This document shows, piece by piece, positions 11,930-23,557 of a DNA stretch of 64,000 nt. Origin of the DNA: Norana najaformis (lineage: Eukaryota > Annelida > Clitellata > Crassiclitellata > Hormogastridae); NCBI GenBank assembly GCA_964023275.1, contig OZ029915.1, positions 16,250,712 through 16,314,711 on the forward strand, written 5' to 3'. The first letter of the stretch is position 1. Each line of letters begins with the position of its first letter. The position numbers and the translations under genes were made by a program. Below the pieces are notes generated by a model. The model was not told the DNA's origin. It searched no databases and saw nothing but the letters and a program-made list of their open reading frames with translations.

Positions 11930-12337
11930 ATCATAGTCTCATACACTGTCGCCTTGGTTTTCTTCGTCATTCTCTGCTTCTCCACATCCTTCTCATTTTT
12001 TCAAATGCTTGTGAGATGCATCTATCAGTAGAACACCTCTGTACCAGAGACGTATGAGGTGCTGCCGGTCTTAAGTTCATGACTGAAACTCATTTGTTCC
12101 CAAACTCACTGCCATAGGCTGTTGCTGTGTCTTCTGCATCATTTTGGTGGTGTTTGCTTGACTAACCTCTGATTTCCACATTTGCACTCATTTTACTTAT
12201 CAGAAACTATCAGTTGATACCTTGAGCATCATTACAATGAAGCAATATAGGTTCTCAGATTAGATTAGAACTCAAACAAGAGAAATCAGAAAAAGAAGCT
12301 CTTTATCTAAAGAAAACAAAGAAAATATGAAACCTAC

Positions 12338-12414
12338 TTGGCAGGTGACACACTGTCTTCATACATTGTTGACTCTTCATTGCCATCAATTCCAAAATGA
12401 TCCTTGGCCGCTTT
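12338..12414 (-). CDS. TLN: Talin exon: head-rod linker, first part
   Basis: Twenty-five codons plus two bases: KAAKDHFGIDGNEESTMYED then SVSPA. This matches vertebrate SKDHFGLEGDEESTMLEDSVSP, the start of the flexible linker after F3. The acceptor is TTATCTAG and the donor GTAGGT. The trailing AA joins G of the next exon to make Lys. Confidence 0.94.
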
Positions 12415-12472
12415 CTAGATAATCAAATAACTTAATTACGTTATTTCCACAGTGAAAAATTTGTAGCAGTAC

Positions 12473-12872
12473 ATGGACTGGCCTAAAACAGCAGGCAACA
12501 CAACTCATTTACTCAGTATGTGGATCTCCCATATCAGCTTCATTCTTAGGTTTTCTGACCCATCATACAAACTCATCGATGCTCCACCACTTGTAATATC
12601 TGATTCGGCCTTTCACTCAAAACTCAAAACATTCCTCTTTCACAGATTGTACCCTGACACCCCTTCTTCCTCTTATCTCTCTCTCCTCTCCAACCCCAAG
12701 CACCACCCCCGTAGCTGCCATGCTGTCTCTCCGTCTGACTTTTGGATCTTGACCTGGAACCGAACCCTTTTGCCTATCGATTTTGTTCTGACTGAGCACC
12801 TGTGAATAAGCTGGTCCCCGTGGCACGGCTTTCGTTGGGCGCTGCAGAAATCTCGGAATTACGATTACGACC
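12473..12872 (+). mobile_element. CR1-like LINE family A, 3' end
   Basis: A decayed RT C-terminus followed by a 3' end with CCTATCGATTTTGTTCTGAC, GCTTTCGTTGGGCGCTGCAG and an ATTACGATTACGA tail. The same end recurs in forward or reverse form at about 16436, 39941, 54115 and 58579. It lies directly beside the talin exon at 12338-12414. Confidence 0.82.
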
Positions 12873-13302
12873 CACGGTTTCGGATTCTGACCTTTTTGTT
12901 ACCCAGATATGTATGCTGGTACTAAATTTTGCACATCTGACCTTTTCCCACAAACAGTTCACTTAAAATTACAGGAAACTGCTGTATATCCTTGAATTTA
13001 CATGGTAACAGGCTGCCTAGTGCTGTGCCTGTGCTTTGCAGTAACACTTTGCCAGTACCCTTGGTAGTAACACTGTCTGCCTTTGACTGTCTTTCTTGGG
13101 CAGTAGCAATGTGCCTGAATTTGACTTAACACTGTGCCTGTCCTTGGCATACCTTCTAGCTTTCGACCGATCATCAAACGTGACTGATAAAGTTTAAACC
13201 AATTCTGCTTTAAAAATCTGTACCCATGACTATGCATCTTTCATCATAACTTTGGTGCCTCTACTTAAATATGATGCAATAAGAAATGGCAATTCACAGA
13301 AC
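12873..13302. other. Short intron, remainder
   Basis: About 430 bp with no recognised element. A TTTGCAGTAACACT-like motif recurs loosely near 13035-13140, suggesting an old short tandem repeat. Confidence 0.4.
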
Positions 13303-13404
13303 CTTTTTGAGAATGATGTCAATATATCCTGAGACAAGCTGAGCAATCTGCTCTCCTTCATCTGTTTTTCCAATGTAGTTGCTCCTTGCATAATCACCAA
13401 AATC
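13303..13404 (-). CDS. TLN: Talin exon: end of F3
   Basis: Thirty-four codons in phase 0: DFGDYARSNYIGKTDEGEQI and AQLVSGYIDIILKK, the last strand and C-terminal helix of F3. Vertebrate talins have a tyrosine-rich YYSVQTTE stretch where this gene has SNYIGKTDE. The acceptor is CTTTGTAG and the donor GTTCTG, weaker than the GTAAGT donors elsewhere. Confidence 0.93.
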
Positions 13405-13630
13405 CTACAAAGTCAATAATTATTAATGCCTTATTATTTGTGTATGCATGCAGTACTTGACACTTTAATTTGCATAACAAAATTTATATATGCTACCTAA
13501 ACTGAACACATGAAGTACAAATAGCGTGTATTATTAAAATGAATGGTGTTAGATAAAGAAATCAACTAGCATTTAGTGACCTAATGTTAGATCATCCTTA
13601 CAGCATGTCAGTGATAGCAAAAAACAGCAC

Positions 13631-13960
13631 AAGTGACATACGAAATCATAGAATTAGATCAAGTGACATACGAAATCATAGAATTAGATCAAGTGACATA
13701 CGAAATCATAGAATTAGATCAAGTGACATACGAAATCATAGAATTAGATCAAGTGACATACGAAATCATAGAATTAGATCAAGTGACATACGAAATCATA
13801 GAATTAGATCAAGTGACATACGAAATCATAGAATTAGATCAAGTGACATACGAAATCATAGAATTAGATCAAGTGACATACGAAATCATAGAATTAGATC
13901 AAGTGACATACGAAATCATAGAATTAGATCAAGTGACATACGAAATCATAGAATTAGATC
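13631..13960. repeat. Minisatellite: 11 perfect copies of a 30-bp unit
   Basis: The unit, beginning AAGTGACATACGAAATCATA and ending GAATTAGATC, is repeated 11 times with no mismatch I can see. The period is a multiple of three, so two forward frames stay open (units SDIRNHRIRS and VTYEIIELDQ). It lies inside the talin intron, about 230 bp upstream of a talin exon in gene orientation, and is almost certainly non-coding. Perfect identity implies recent expansion or homogenisation. Confidence 0.97.
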
Positions 13961-13964
13961 AGGG

Positions 13965-14630
13965 CAAAGCAAATATCAACATTAAAACCAGATGGTGAGG
14001 TTGACACACACTGAGTGCAATACACAGAAAGCTGCACTGGTTAATGATGAATTAGAGTATAAAAATGGTTGTCATTGGCCTCCAAGACACAAGATATATG
14101 ACTGTTCCTCAGAAAACCTACATAAAGTCAGAAAAATTCTAAAATATGTCTAATATTGCTTTGGAATGGGCTGAAAGTGCTGTATATTTTCATGAAAACT
14201 GCATTTATTGCCCTAGAGGCATCTGACTTATCATACATACAGCCTACAAGTAACCTTTGAGTACAAGTCACCTCTTAATTTTTGAGCTCAGAAAGTGAGA
14301 AAACGTACTGAACTGCATATATGTTGCAATGGGAAAGCTCCGTCAAATGTGCCAGTAGCCCGACTGGCAACTAGCACCATATTAGTATTATAATCAAATC
14401 ACAAAATCAAATATCTTTTGCACTATTAAGTATTGCAAAATGAGTAACACCTGAATATTCATTTAATTCTACAAAATTTACTGTTATTTTAAGCCTATAA
14501 TTTTTATACACAGCAATATATTTCAAAGTGCATGTTTGCACTTCAGCATGTGGTTGCCGATTCGCCTGCTGTTGAGTTTTTATCGAATTTTCGTCAACTT
14601 CAGGTGTTTTAGCACTTTCCGTTTGGATTA
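13965..14630. other. Intron stretch, nothing recognised
   Basis: About 670 bp of AT-rich sequence without a recognisable element. Confidence 0.5.
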
Positions 14631-14631
14631 C

Positions 14632-14975
14632 GCCTAACTGTATTGTTGACTCTGCTCCATCATACCCTAGGGACTTCTGCACTTCGATCTCCTTGGTTCC
14701 AGGCTGTAGTATTTTTCAGTCAGCTGCTCTTGGTCTCCTGACTGTCCCTCATATGTGCACTGCTACAGCTCAGTCCAAAAGAATTGTCTATGTTGGACCT
14801 ACCAGCTAAAATCACACTTTCCAAGAGCTGCAGCTCAAGCTACTCAGTTTGTCCCTTTCGCAGTTTCGCAAGTCCGAAAGTCTCTATTATTTGACAGTGG
14901 TCTCGCTAGCTCGGGTGATGAGTTTGTTCATGAAGTGGCACTTTATAAATGTCAAATTACAATTACAATCTATTC
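14632..14975 (+). mobile_element. CR1-like LINE family B, 3' end
   Basis: Plus-strand pieces read SAPSYPRDFCTSISLVPG, TVPHMCTATAQSKRIVYVGP and LSLSQFRKSESL, then a tail GGCACTTTATAAATGTCAAATTACAATTACAAT. These match the better-preserved family B copy at 54480-55690 on the minus strand. It is 5'-truncated. Confidence 0.82.
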
Positions 14976-15066
14976 ATCATTACTGTCAAGAAAATGGCTT
15001 GATGTTTCACGCATTATTTTACAATTGTTTTCTCACTGGCAGCTGTTATTAGAACGGTTATTTCCA

Positions 15067-16365
15067 TGTAGCGGTTTACTTCATTTTACAACTTAAATCT
15101 CTTTATCTGTATTAATTGATTACTTATTTAAGTCTGATGTCTAGGGATCACTTTATAATTACTTGAGTCTGCTACAGATACAGACATTGATCATATGCTG
15201 TTGTTCACCTTACTCAAGTTTTGACTAATATCATTGGTTTATAAATAGATTATGGCTCATTAAATGTCTATTTTAAAAGTTTTATTAAAACACTACAATG
15301 TAATATATGACCAACAGTCCATTTACACTTATGCAACGACAGAATCTAACTAGCTTACTTAGAAGGCCAGCAATTATTTATACTAAAGGTAATATATATA
15401 ATTTAACTTCCCCAAGATGAGCTTCCTCATGACAGATTCTCCAAAGTCCTTCAGCAGAAGTATGGATCCATTTCCATCTTTTGTGTGGCAGTGCGATTTT
15501 CCCCAGAGTTCTTCAACGTATAGAAGCAATATGGCGACTCCTCTGTAACACGCAGGATTACTTAGTAGACAAGCAGTCACTGTTCTTTCAATGATTTGTT
15601 GATCGAAAGTTCCTTCATTCGATGACCTAACTCAATGATGAGTTAGCCCAAAACTTCACGAACAAAGACACGTTCAAATATGACGCTCTAAGTTCCTTCG
15701 ATTAGCTAACACTCGCTACGAATTGACACCGTCCGATTTTAGCTTCACGTTCAACACACTTTAAACGGTAAGTCTTTTAAGACTGCTCCTTGCAGCTAAG
15801 ACTTCGATTCAACAAGTCTTAAATGGCGACTTTGTATCATCAAATCGACCGAATAAACTCCACAACTCGAGAATTATGAGGCGTCCACAACGACCATCGC
15901 ATCTGCTACCTTTCGTAAGACTCCCGAATTTCAACCGTTTTCACGATTACATCCTTTGCAGAAGATCGTCTGCTGATGATGTCAGAATGTTCAAATTCTT
16001 TACTATCATGCTCGGCCTTGCAGTTTCAACGGTTGGACCAATCGTTTGGTGAGTTATGGCTGCCGTTCAAATTCGCCTTGTCATGGTTAAAACTGTCCAT
16101 GTTGAACAACGGATCTCCTTGGCGTGCTTACCCCAGCAAACCCCCAGTAAAAACCACTTAATATTCATAAATTAGCTAAACTGGCCTTCTCCATTTAACT
16201 ATTTACTTATATTATTGCTGGCCGGCTTAAGCTACCACTAAAACTAATCATTCTTAACTAATTTCTAACCATTTATGATAACTGGTCAGCTAGATATAAA
16301 ACTAGTCAAGTGAGTATGTACAGAATTACAAAGCAAATGCGGATTAGAGAGGACGACTTGCTACA
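15067..16365 (-). mobile_element. Solo LTR (LTR retrotransposon), 1.3 kb
   Basis: It begins TGTAGC and ends GCTACA, with a perfect 5-bp duplication TTCCA at 15062-15066 and 16366-16370. TG...CA ends and a 5-bp duplication fit integration by an LTR retrotransposon. No internal coding region is present, so it is a solo LTR left by recombination. Orientation comes from alignment to the copy at 17093-18264: both carry GCCGGCCAGC and, further on, GGCCAGTTTAGCTAA or GGCCAGCTTAGGTAA. Confidence 0.85.
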
Positions 16366-16435
16366 TTCCATGACAGCTGCAATGCAGAACTATGACAGTT
16401 GAGAATTATCTTGACGCGTTTTGATAGTATCAAAG

Positions 16436-16560
16436 CGTAATCTCAAGATTTCTACAGCACCCAATGACATGCCATGTCATGGGGAACAGCTTATTCACAG
16501 GCACTCAGTCAAAACCAAATCGAGAGGCAAAAGGGGTTCGGTATATGTAGAAATACAAGT
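16436..16560 (-). mobile_element. CR1-like LINE family A, 3' end fragment
   Basis: Starts AATCTCAAGATTTCTACAGC and runs through TTCACAGGCACTCAGTCAAA and a GATAGGC-like block (here GAGAGGC) with GGGTTCGG. This is the reverse complement of the family A 3' end, about 125 bp. Confidence 0.8.
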
Positions 16561-16869
16561 CTGGTAAACTCTGTTTAGCAGTCAGTAATTACGTGGGTCT
16601 CTAGCTTCATTAATTGAGTCTTTTGTCAGTTTTTACAATGCCAGAGCCCCAAAGTCATTCATGCCATCCAATAATTTTGGGCACGGCCCTAGAGCAGCTT
16701 GTAAAAAGTTGAGGCACTGAAGCAATGCTATTCTAGCCAACTGGAGTTGCAAAACAGATGCAATTCAATAGAAAAATTAATTGTAAAGCTAGTTTTAATC
16801 ACTTATGATAAAACTGGACCAACTTAACAAACACTCGATTTCAATCATGCAATGAAATCTCTCTCTCCT

Positions 16870-17092
16870 TTTAATTGGAATTAATCCCTCCTGGGGAGGG
16901 GTCAGCCACATGGATCCTTTCTCTCCACTAGTTTCTGTTTACAGTATCCTCCTTCTTTAATACTACCATTCACTCAGCTATCATTTCTATCCGGATGATA
17001 CCCAAATCTACATTTAATTTGACAGTTTGTCTTGTCACTCATCTGTGCAGCTGTTGTCTAATGCCTTAGAGGAGCTGCAGTCGGATGGCAAC
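16870..17092 (+). pseudogene. CR1-like LINE reverse transcriptase fragment, left half of an interrupted copy
   Basis: Contains a degraded B box (GVSHMDPFSPL for GVPQGSVLSPL) and YPDDTQIYI for the catalytic YADDTQIYI, then EELQSDGN. The frame stops at the solo LTR and resumes at 18270 with ANKLLFNLPKTDLLLLG, exactly what follows in intact relatives. Confidence 0.75.
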
Positions 17093-18264
17093 TGTAGTGA
17101 ACCTGAACCTCCATTTATTGTGCATTTGATTAGAATTATCTTGCACTGTGTGTACATATTTATTAGTGTTAACTTTAGTGTACAGACTAAATAGAGTAGC
17201 TGATTAAGATTTTAGACTTAAGATTTGCCGGCCAGCTATAGTGTAGGTAGGATTTTATTATTAATAAATGGCCAGCTTAGGTAAATAATTAGATTTTAGT
17301 CAGTTTAGCTGGGAGCTCATATGGTACTGACTTGAGCGTTTCTGTGCAAGTCAAACGTTCAATTGGATTACTACAAACAGTGAATCTGTAGAACTGAAGG
17401 ACGCCATTGATTTCAAAGACAGCTATTTACCATGGAAATGAGATCGGGTGATCGCGTTTTCGTCACGTATGATGTATACATCACTCATCTCATCTGATGG
17501 GTATTTAAATGACAGAACGTTGAAAACCAGCAGTCTTGTGTTGAGCAACGGAGGTGTACAGACCGTTTGAACTGCCTTCACATTACTCGTGTAGAAAAAA
17601 GTCGAGTTTTCCAGTGATTTAAGGGTAACTAATTGCTGTGTAACTCGCGGATAATCGAGTCGTAATTGCGACCAAGTAGGTATAATGACTCACCGATCAA
17701 AAGTTCATCGAAACAGTCGAAATCGAACTGTGGATGTAATCCGTAGCCAACGAAGTGGCCGAAGGAACTGCAAATCTTCATCGCAACGCGAGGTCATTGA
17801 ACTATACTCGTTTAACTTATCGAAAGTTACAAATCATCGGTGTAACTGTCATCGTATGAAGTCGTAGGGTCAGTGAACTGATCAAGAGAAATGATTACGA
17901 AGGATTAATCTTCAATCGTTGATGTACTGCGTGGACGAGAAGAAGCCGTCTGCCAGTCTAATAAATTGTCTATATAGTTTAGAGATTAGCTGGCCTTAGG
18001 TAAGGTAGCTAAGCATTTTGATCTGCATAGTTGTCACGTACATTTATGAAGAAGAACTTGATAATATATGTAATCAAAACCTAACTCTGTGACTGTCTAA
18101 GAACGAGCCTAAAAAAATTAGATTAGTCATGTGAATGAACAGATGCTTGAGTGAGATACAATCAATATGTGATCTATGTTGTAGCATGGTGCTACTCAAG
18201 CATTTGTAGCTATTTATATAGCATCTTTGCATCACCAAGGATACAAAGAGTACAAAGCACCACA
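17093..18264 (+). mobile_element. Solo LTR (LTR retrotransposon), 1.17 kb
   Basis: It begins TGTAGTG and ends CACCACA, with flanking GCAAC (17088-17092) and GCAAA (18265-18269), a 5-bp duplication with one mismatch. It interrupts a CR1-like RT whose two halves rejoin across it. TATTTAAATG near 17502 is a plausible TATA element. It is related to the inverted copy at 15067-16365. No gag or pol sequence is present. Confidence 0.78.
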
Positions 18265-18790
18265 GCAAATAAACTTCTCTTTAACCTGCCAAAGACTGAC
18301 CTTCTACTACTGGGCACATCACAGGAAATTAAGAAGTTTGAATGGTTTAAATTCTTAAAGCTGGGTGACTCTCTTGTTGAGTTGACTGATGCTGCTCGTA
18401 ACTCAGCTGTTGCTTTTGTTTCCTTACTGTCACTCACTGACTATGTGAATGGTATTTGTAACTTGTCATACATGTGCCATATGTAGAATTAGGCATCATG
18501 TCCCTATGTCTTCAAGAATATCCTTGGCAAATGTATTGGTCTCCAGTTGCCTTTACTGCTGTAACTCAATGCTTGTTAATATCACAAGTCAAAGATGCAG
18601 AAACTCCAGAGTTCAGAACTCCTTGGCTAGAGCCATAAAATACACATATGAACATGAGCATGTAACCCCTGTGCTTAAACTTTTGCAATGGCTTCTTGAT
18701 CAGCGAAGGATTTATTTCAAATTAGGGCTTATTCTTTATAAACAATGAACTCTAGCCTACCACAATACTTAAAATCATTCCTTTTCCCCA
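18265..18790 (+). pseudogene. CR1-like LINE RT C-terminus, right half of the interrupted copy
   Basis: Reads ANKLLFNLPKTDLLLLGTSQ, ARNSAVAFVSLLSLTDYVNG, then CCNSMLVNI and EHVTPVLKLLQWLLDQRRI, a decayed version of the usual ARNLGVIFD...DYCNSL...PVLKxLHWLPVxxRI order. Frames shift between pieces. Confidence 0.75.
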
Positions 18791-18984
18791 GATTTGTCAT
18801 TATTCCACAAGGTCATCTGATTTTCTTTCTCTGGTCATACCTGCACAGTCCATGCACGGTGCCCATTCAAACGGGTAGCGGTAACAAAGGGTTTCACCTG
18901 ATGAATTCATAGAAATGTGAGTAGAGTCGAGGCCATACAGTTGCTATAGAAAACCGTGTACATTTTCATTTACCTAAAGCTAGA

Positions 18985-19660
18985 ACTATTCTTTGTGTAC
19001 AGGCTTTTTTGGTTGGTGGACTTAAATTTTGGAACTCCCTACCTGTGTCTGTTCGTTCTGCTCAGTTGCTTGCATCATTTCGTTCTCAGCTTAAAACTTA
19101 CCTTTTTCAAACTGTTCATTCACCATAGGAACCTCTCTGTCTTGTGGACTGACTTTCTGATTATGGCAAGGCTTTGGTTCTTGTAAGTAATTGCCTCTCA
19201 GGTTGCACCCCATTTTATTTTAGGGAGCTCTGAGTTTTGGCCTCCTCCGTTCCGTATCTTCCTGAGGCAACATCACTGGATGACGTCGAGCTTCGTCTCC
19301 CAATCCTTGGTAAGCGTCCAGGTATCTGCTTTGTACAAGGTGACTGGCAGTATATATGCCTTGAAGAGACAGAGTTTCAAGTCCAGCCAGACGTTAGTGT
19401 TCTATACTCCATTTTAGGCTGCTCATGCAATCCTGGGTGATGGCTATGAGCTGCTGAAGCTCAGATCCACTGCTGCCATCAGCCTCCCTCAGTGAATTTG
19501 TTCATTCTGTTCAGTTTCTTGTGTGATGTCATTCTCAGCTCAAGACTTACCTTTTTGAACTAGCTTATCCACCATAGGTTGTCTCTCTGTCTCAGTGGAC
19601 TGACCTTCTTGGTATCGACTTGACCATGGCTTGGTTTTGGTATGCCATCACTTGATGCTT
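18985..19660 (+). mobile_element. Cluster of three short CR1/L2-like LINE 3' fragments
   Basis: 18985-19200 reads GLKFWNSLPVSVRSAQLLAS and FRSQLKTYLFQ. 19190-19450 matches the CR1 fragment at 47466-48085 (TTGCACCCCATTTTATTTTA). 19470-19660 repeats SLSEFVHSVQFL and QLKTYLFEL. All are RT C-terminal ends in one orientation, possibly successive insertions or a duplicated piece. Confidence 0.6.
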
Positions 19661-19813
19661 TGAGCATTAGACACCACAGTGCTACAGACGTTGCTAAGTA
19701 AAATTAATACGTGAATTATCAATACAATGTTAACCATTTACATCACATTCTATTTAAACAAAGATCTACTGCTAAAAGATAATAAAGAATTCTTGTAAAA
19801 AACTTTAACTTAC

Positions 19814-19879
19814 AAGATGAAATGCATTTGGTGTGGCACACCATTTCTTAACAGATGTGAGTGGCCAAGATTCAATGAT
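19814..19879 (-). CDS. TLN: Talin exon: F3 integrin-binding strand
   Basis: Twenty-two codons: IIESWPLTSVKKWCATPNAF then HL. It aligns to the human EW.LTNIKRWAASPKSF stretch, which includes Trp359, central to integrin tail binding. That Trp is retained, while the flanking Arg358 and Ala360 are Lys and Cys here. The acceptor is TGTTTTAG and the donor GTAAGT, phase 0. Confidence 0.92.
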
Positions 19880-19889
19880 CTAAAACAAG

Positions 19890-21825
19890 TACACAAATAA
19901 TGCCAATACAAATTTTATCAAGGTGCAGTCAGTTTCACCAAAGAACATGATTTTAACAGCAAGGTTAACAAGGTCAAGACCCAAAAGGCCTGGAATTTTG
20001 AGATTTTCAATAAAAATATAATAACAATAATAATAAAAAATAATAATAATTATAGTAATAATAAATGACATTCTGTGAAGAAACAGACTCTTTAGTAGAT
20101 TAAAATTTAATTAATTTCCGGATTTGACAACAACCTGTGTGGGACAGTGATATTATATTTTGAATATAATAGTGGGGGTGTCAAATCTATTGAGTGACAA
20201 CTGTGCTAGAGATCTGAATAAACAAATGTGCCATTCTTGCAGGTGGGCATGAGAATGTGTCCGGCATAAAAATGTGTCTGAAAATTGTTGTCATTGGTTC
20301 AAGTGACCAATGATGTCAGATAGCAACTTTCAAGCTTAACTATTAATCGGAGCATGAGATTTGGTCCGGGAAAGACACTCAGTACGCAAGATAATTATCC
20401 CAATATATCAAGTAAAATGCTACAAAATGGGACAGTTCCACAACCAACTTCAGCAATCTTGACGAGGGATGTTTGGCATCACGAACTTTTCCCACATGAG
20501 AATTGTTTCTAAAAATAGAACTCGTGCATCGCCTTGGCTGCACTTGCTTTTAGGCAACTGCTTGGGCTTCTAGTTTTCCGCTTTAAAAATATCGCTTTGC
20601 ATCTAATTTTGAAATGATGATAACATGGTACTTCAAATATCATCGTCCATTGACAGAGTCGGATGCATTTTCATGCTGGACTATATCTTATACAAGTTGT
20701 GAAATTCTGTCTTGGTAATGAAAGTGGGCGGAGTCAGACACATTTTCATGCCGGCCATTATCATGCCACACCAGAACTGGCACATGCCAGCCTGGGGGCC
20801 TAGAGAGTGAGACAGAAATGGCCTTACTGGCAGAGGGGGCTGGCTGAACTGGCTGGCTGGGTTCAGGCCTGCCTTCAACTCTTAGTAGCACGAAGGCCAA
20901 TGACTACTGGCTGGAGGGAACAGCCATGGGAAGGGCCAGTAGTGGGCCCCAGTGTAGCAGGCCTATATACATAAGGATAATCTTGATATGACGGCCATCT
21001 AAACACGTGTTTGCCAAGGTGGCTCTTGTACCACTAAACAAGGTAGGTGACCCGGCTAACTCTGGCAGCCCTCATGCCATAAAAGAGGGAAGGAGACCAA
21101 ACACTTCATTAATGAAGAAAGAAGAAAAAGCAGGAGATAACGAAGAAAGAAACAGATACGAACAAACATTTCTACTTTAAAATGTTTTTAAAACTTTTAA
21201 CAAACATTTATAGACTATCGCACTTCTAGAATAACTGCCCAAAGACACTTGCTCCAAACAGCTTGTAACCAAGACAGAGGAGGGGAGTAAACCTATCTAT
21301 GCTGCATGAGCATTGGAAAAATCCTACATCGAGCCTCCCCACTGAGGTTTTCTGGTTGGGTAGACAGCTGTCAGTTTCCCTGTCTTGGACCTCATAGTTT
21401 AGCACATTAGTCTATGTACTTTGTTTTTTTTATGACACCAATCATCTCAATATAATAAAAGTTATCAAACGGGGCCATCTCTTTCTGGCTTGTCTTCTGG
21501 GTGTGGAATGAGTTATTTCTAATGGTTGCATCTTCTTGTGGTGGTGGCTTCTCTGTGTGCTCAGAAGGCTTGTTTGGGTTGGACGGTCGTCGTCATCACA
21601 GAGAGAGGATCAGGGACTCCAGCCAAGCAAGAAACAAGGGTGAGCAACCAGTGTTAAGGCCTAGTAGAAGCTCTCTCTTTGCTAAGTTACTAAGCCAGTT
21701 AGACAATTTCTGTCTTGAAGGGATATAGGGCCAGTGTATAGGGAAACATCTGTCCATTTCAACTGAGCTTGAAAGAGTCCTTTGAGTGTCATCTGAATGG
21801 CAGCAGATCCATAATTTACTCATTT
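19890..21825. other. Intron stretch, nothing coding recognised
   Basis: Holds an AAT-rich microsatellite at about 20020-20065 and an inverted pair of about 35 bp at 20246-20281 and 20734-20766. The rest, including the open frames at 20681-20900 and 21501-21823, shows no family resemblance. Confidence 0.5.
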
Positions 21826-22535
21826 ATTTATTAAGAGCATGTATAATGTATTCAAGGTCAGTAAATCTGAATCTGAGGCTCAGATGCATGTTCAGTAGGG
21901 GGCCAAGATGGAATCATGCAAAAGCCAGGGTGAAGTAGTTAGTCTTAAGAAGTGACTTAAAAGATGATAGCGAGTTTGCAAGTCGGGCCTTCTGTGGTAG
22001 ACGATTCCAAATGTGAGGAGCACAGCAGCTGAAAGCATGTGATCCTACAACTGTCTTGAACTTAGGGTCATGCAACAAGCCAGTATCAGAAGAACGCAAC
22101 AGTCTAGGAGGGTGACATGACAACGTATAAATATGTGACGATAGGCAGGTATTCTTGGCTTTAAGGTCAAGAATGCAATCTTAAATTTAATATGGCATTC
22201 AGCAGGAAGCCATTGAAGCTCACAAAGACAATCTAATGCATTTGATGAAGAAGAAGATATAAAAACCCTAGAAAGAGAATTCTTAACCCTCAGAAGCTTT
22301 TTTAGATTAAAAGAGGATATATCGCATAACACCACATGTGCGTAGTCTAATAACCAACAAGTGCAAATTCCACTGTTTTAGCCATGTCATCAGTCAGATG
22401 TGACAAAATGCCTTTATGTAGTAGAAACAAGACCTGCAAATCAAAAATATGTGTCAAGTCAGCAAGCGAATTATACCTACCATTGGGACTGAACTTCAGG
22501 AAATTGACCTGACTTTTGCCTAGGCCTGGCACCGT
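21826..22535 (-). mobile_element. CR1-like LINE, 3' part
   Basis: Minus-strand frames give SSSSNALDCLCELQWLPAEC, HIKFKIAFLTLK, then FSCCAPHIWNRLPQKARLAN and FKSLLKTNYFTLAFA, an RT thumb and C-terminus. Upstream pieces (LVGY, VVLCDISSFNLKKLL) are decayed. The 3' tail at 21826 is TTTATTTATTAAGAGCATG in reverse complement. Same family as 232-470. Confidence 0.78.
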
Positions 22536-23557
22536 TTAAAATGACGGGAGGGAGCTAAGATGATCTAAGATATAAGTCCCTATTATTTACTCGCATGTGT
22601 AGACAGCTCCATATATAAACTTGAGTGGGTGTAGACAACTAACTGGACTTTCTGCTAATATGAAGGAGTCACAGCTTGGAGGAGTTCTACCCAGTGGCGT
22701 AACAATTCTGTGGAAGGGCTGGTCCAATCTGCAAAGGAAGGCCAGCTAAGAGCCTAGTTAGCCTGAAGACCTATTTGAGCCCCTACACTCAGTTACAGGT
22801 TCAGTCTTTGTATGCTTACCATTGTCATATGTTATATACAAATACAAAAAAATTAATAATGTTTATTTAAGTATATACAACCTGGTAATGTTATATATAA
22901 ATATGCATAAATTGTGTATATAATATAGCTTTGCAACCCTATTTATGAGTCAGGTATCACCCCTTGAAAATGACCTGAGCTGACTATTACACCTCCCCAC
23001 CCACAGATGAATAACTAGAATCCCAAGTTTTCCATGTGAAACGATATCCCCTCCACAAGTAGCTCCAATTCAGGCAGAACTATAGTGGTGAGAAACTAGA
23101 AAGTTGTATCCCTTTCAAGTCGCCAAGTTGTGGGAATATCATTACAATGCAAAATTGGAGCTTACAAGGATATATGGATTTTGCTGATTTTTTGGGTCAT
23201 TTATTAACCGATTTTAAAAATGTTTTCACCACCTTATTCAGTATTAAATTCTCAACACAGCTACTTTCAAATTTAAAAACTTCATCACACAGTTTTTCAC
23301 TTAAATAAAAAAACTGTGAGTGCCTTTAGTTTCAGGATAATAGCAGCAATTCCCAGTATTTGTTCATAAAATAGATTTATACACATAAAAGGACACATTT
23401 GTGAACATTTTGATGCTAGGGGTGTGTTCCTAGCTTAATTACTGGCAAAGTTAAAAAAAGTACAAGATGATGATGTTTTTCCACAAAAACGTAAAATAAT
23501 TAAGACTTTCGACATCATGACATAAAATTAAACTGGACTTTACAGGCTGGGCTTTAA

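Noticed and set aside
13631..13960. CRISPR array
   Set aside because: The 30-bp units are contiguous with no spacers, and the host is an animal genome.
13584..13998. Open frames of 133 and 121 codons over the minisatellite, resembling a repeat protein
   Set aside because: They exist only because the 30-bp unit lacks stops in those frames; they lie within a talin intron and show no other coding signal.
14407..14682. 91-codon minus-strand frame
   Set aside because: Its right end is the antisense of a family B CR1 fragment on the plus strand.
22689..22790. A third MITE starting CAGTGGCGTAAC
   Set aside because: Only the left end is recognisable; no matching right end or octamer duplication was found.
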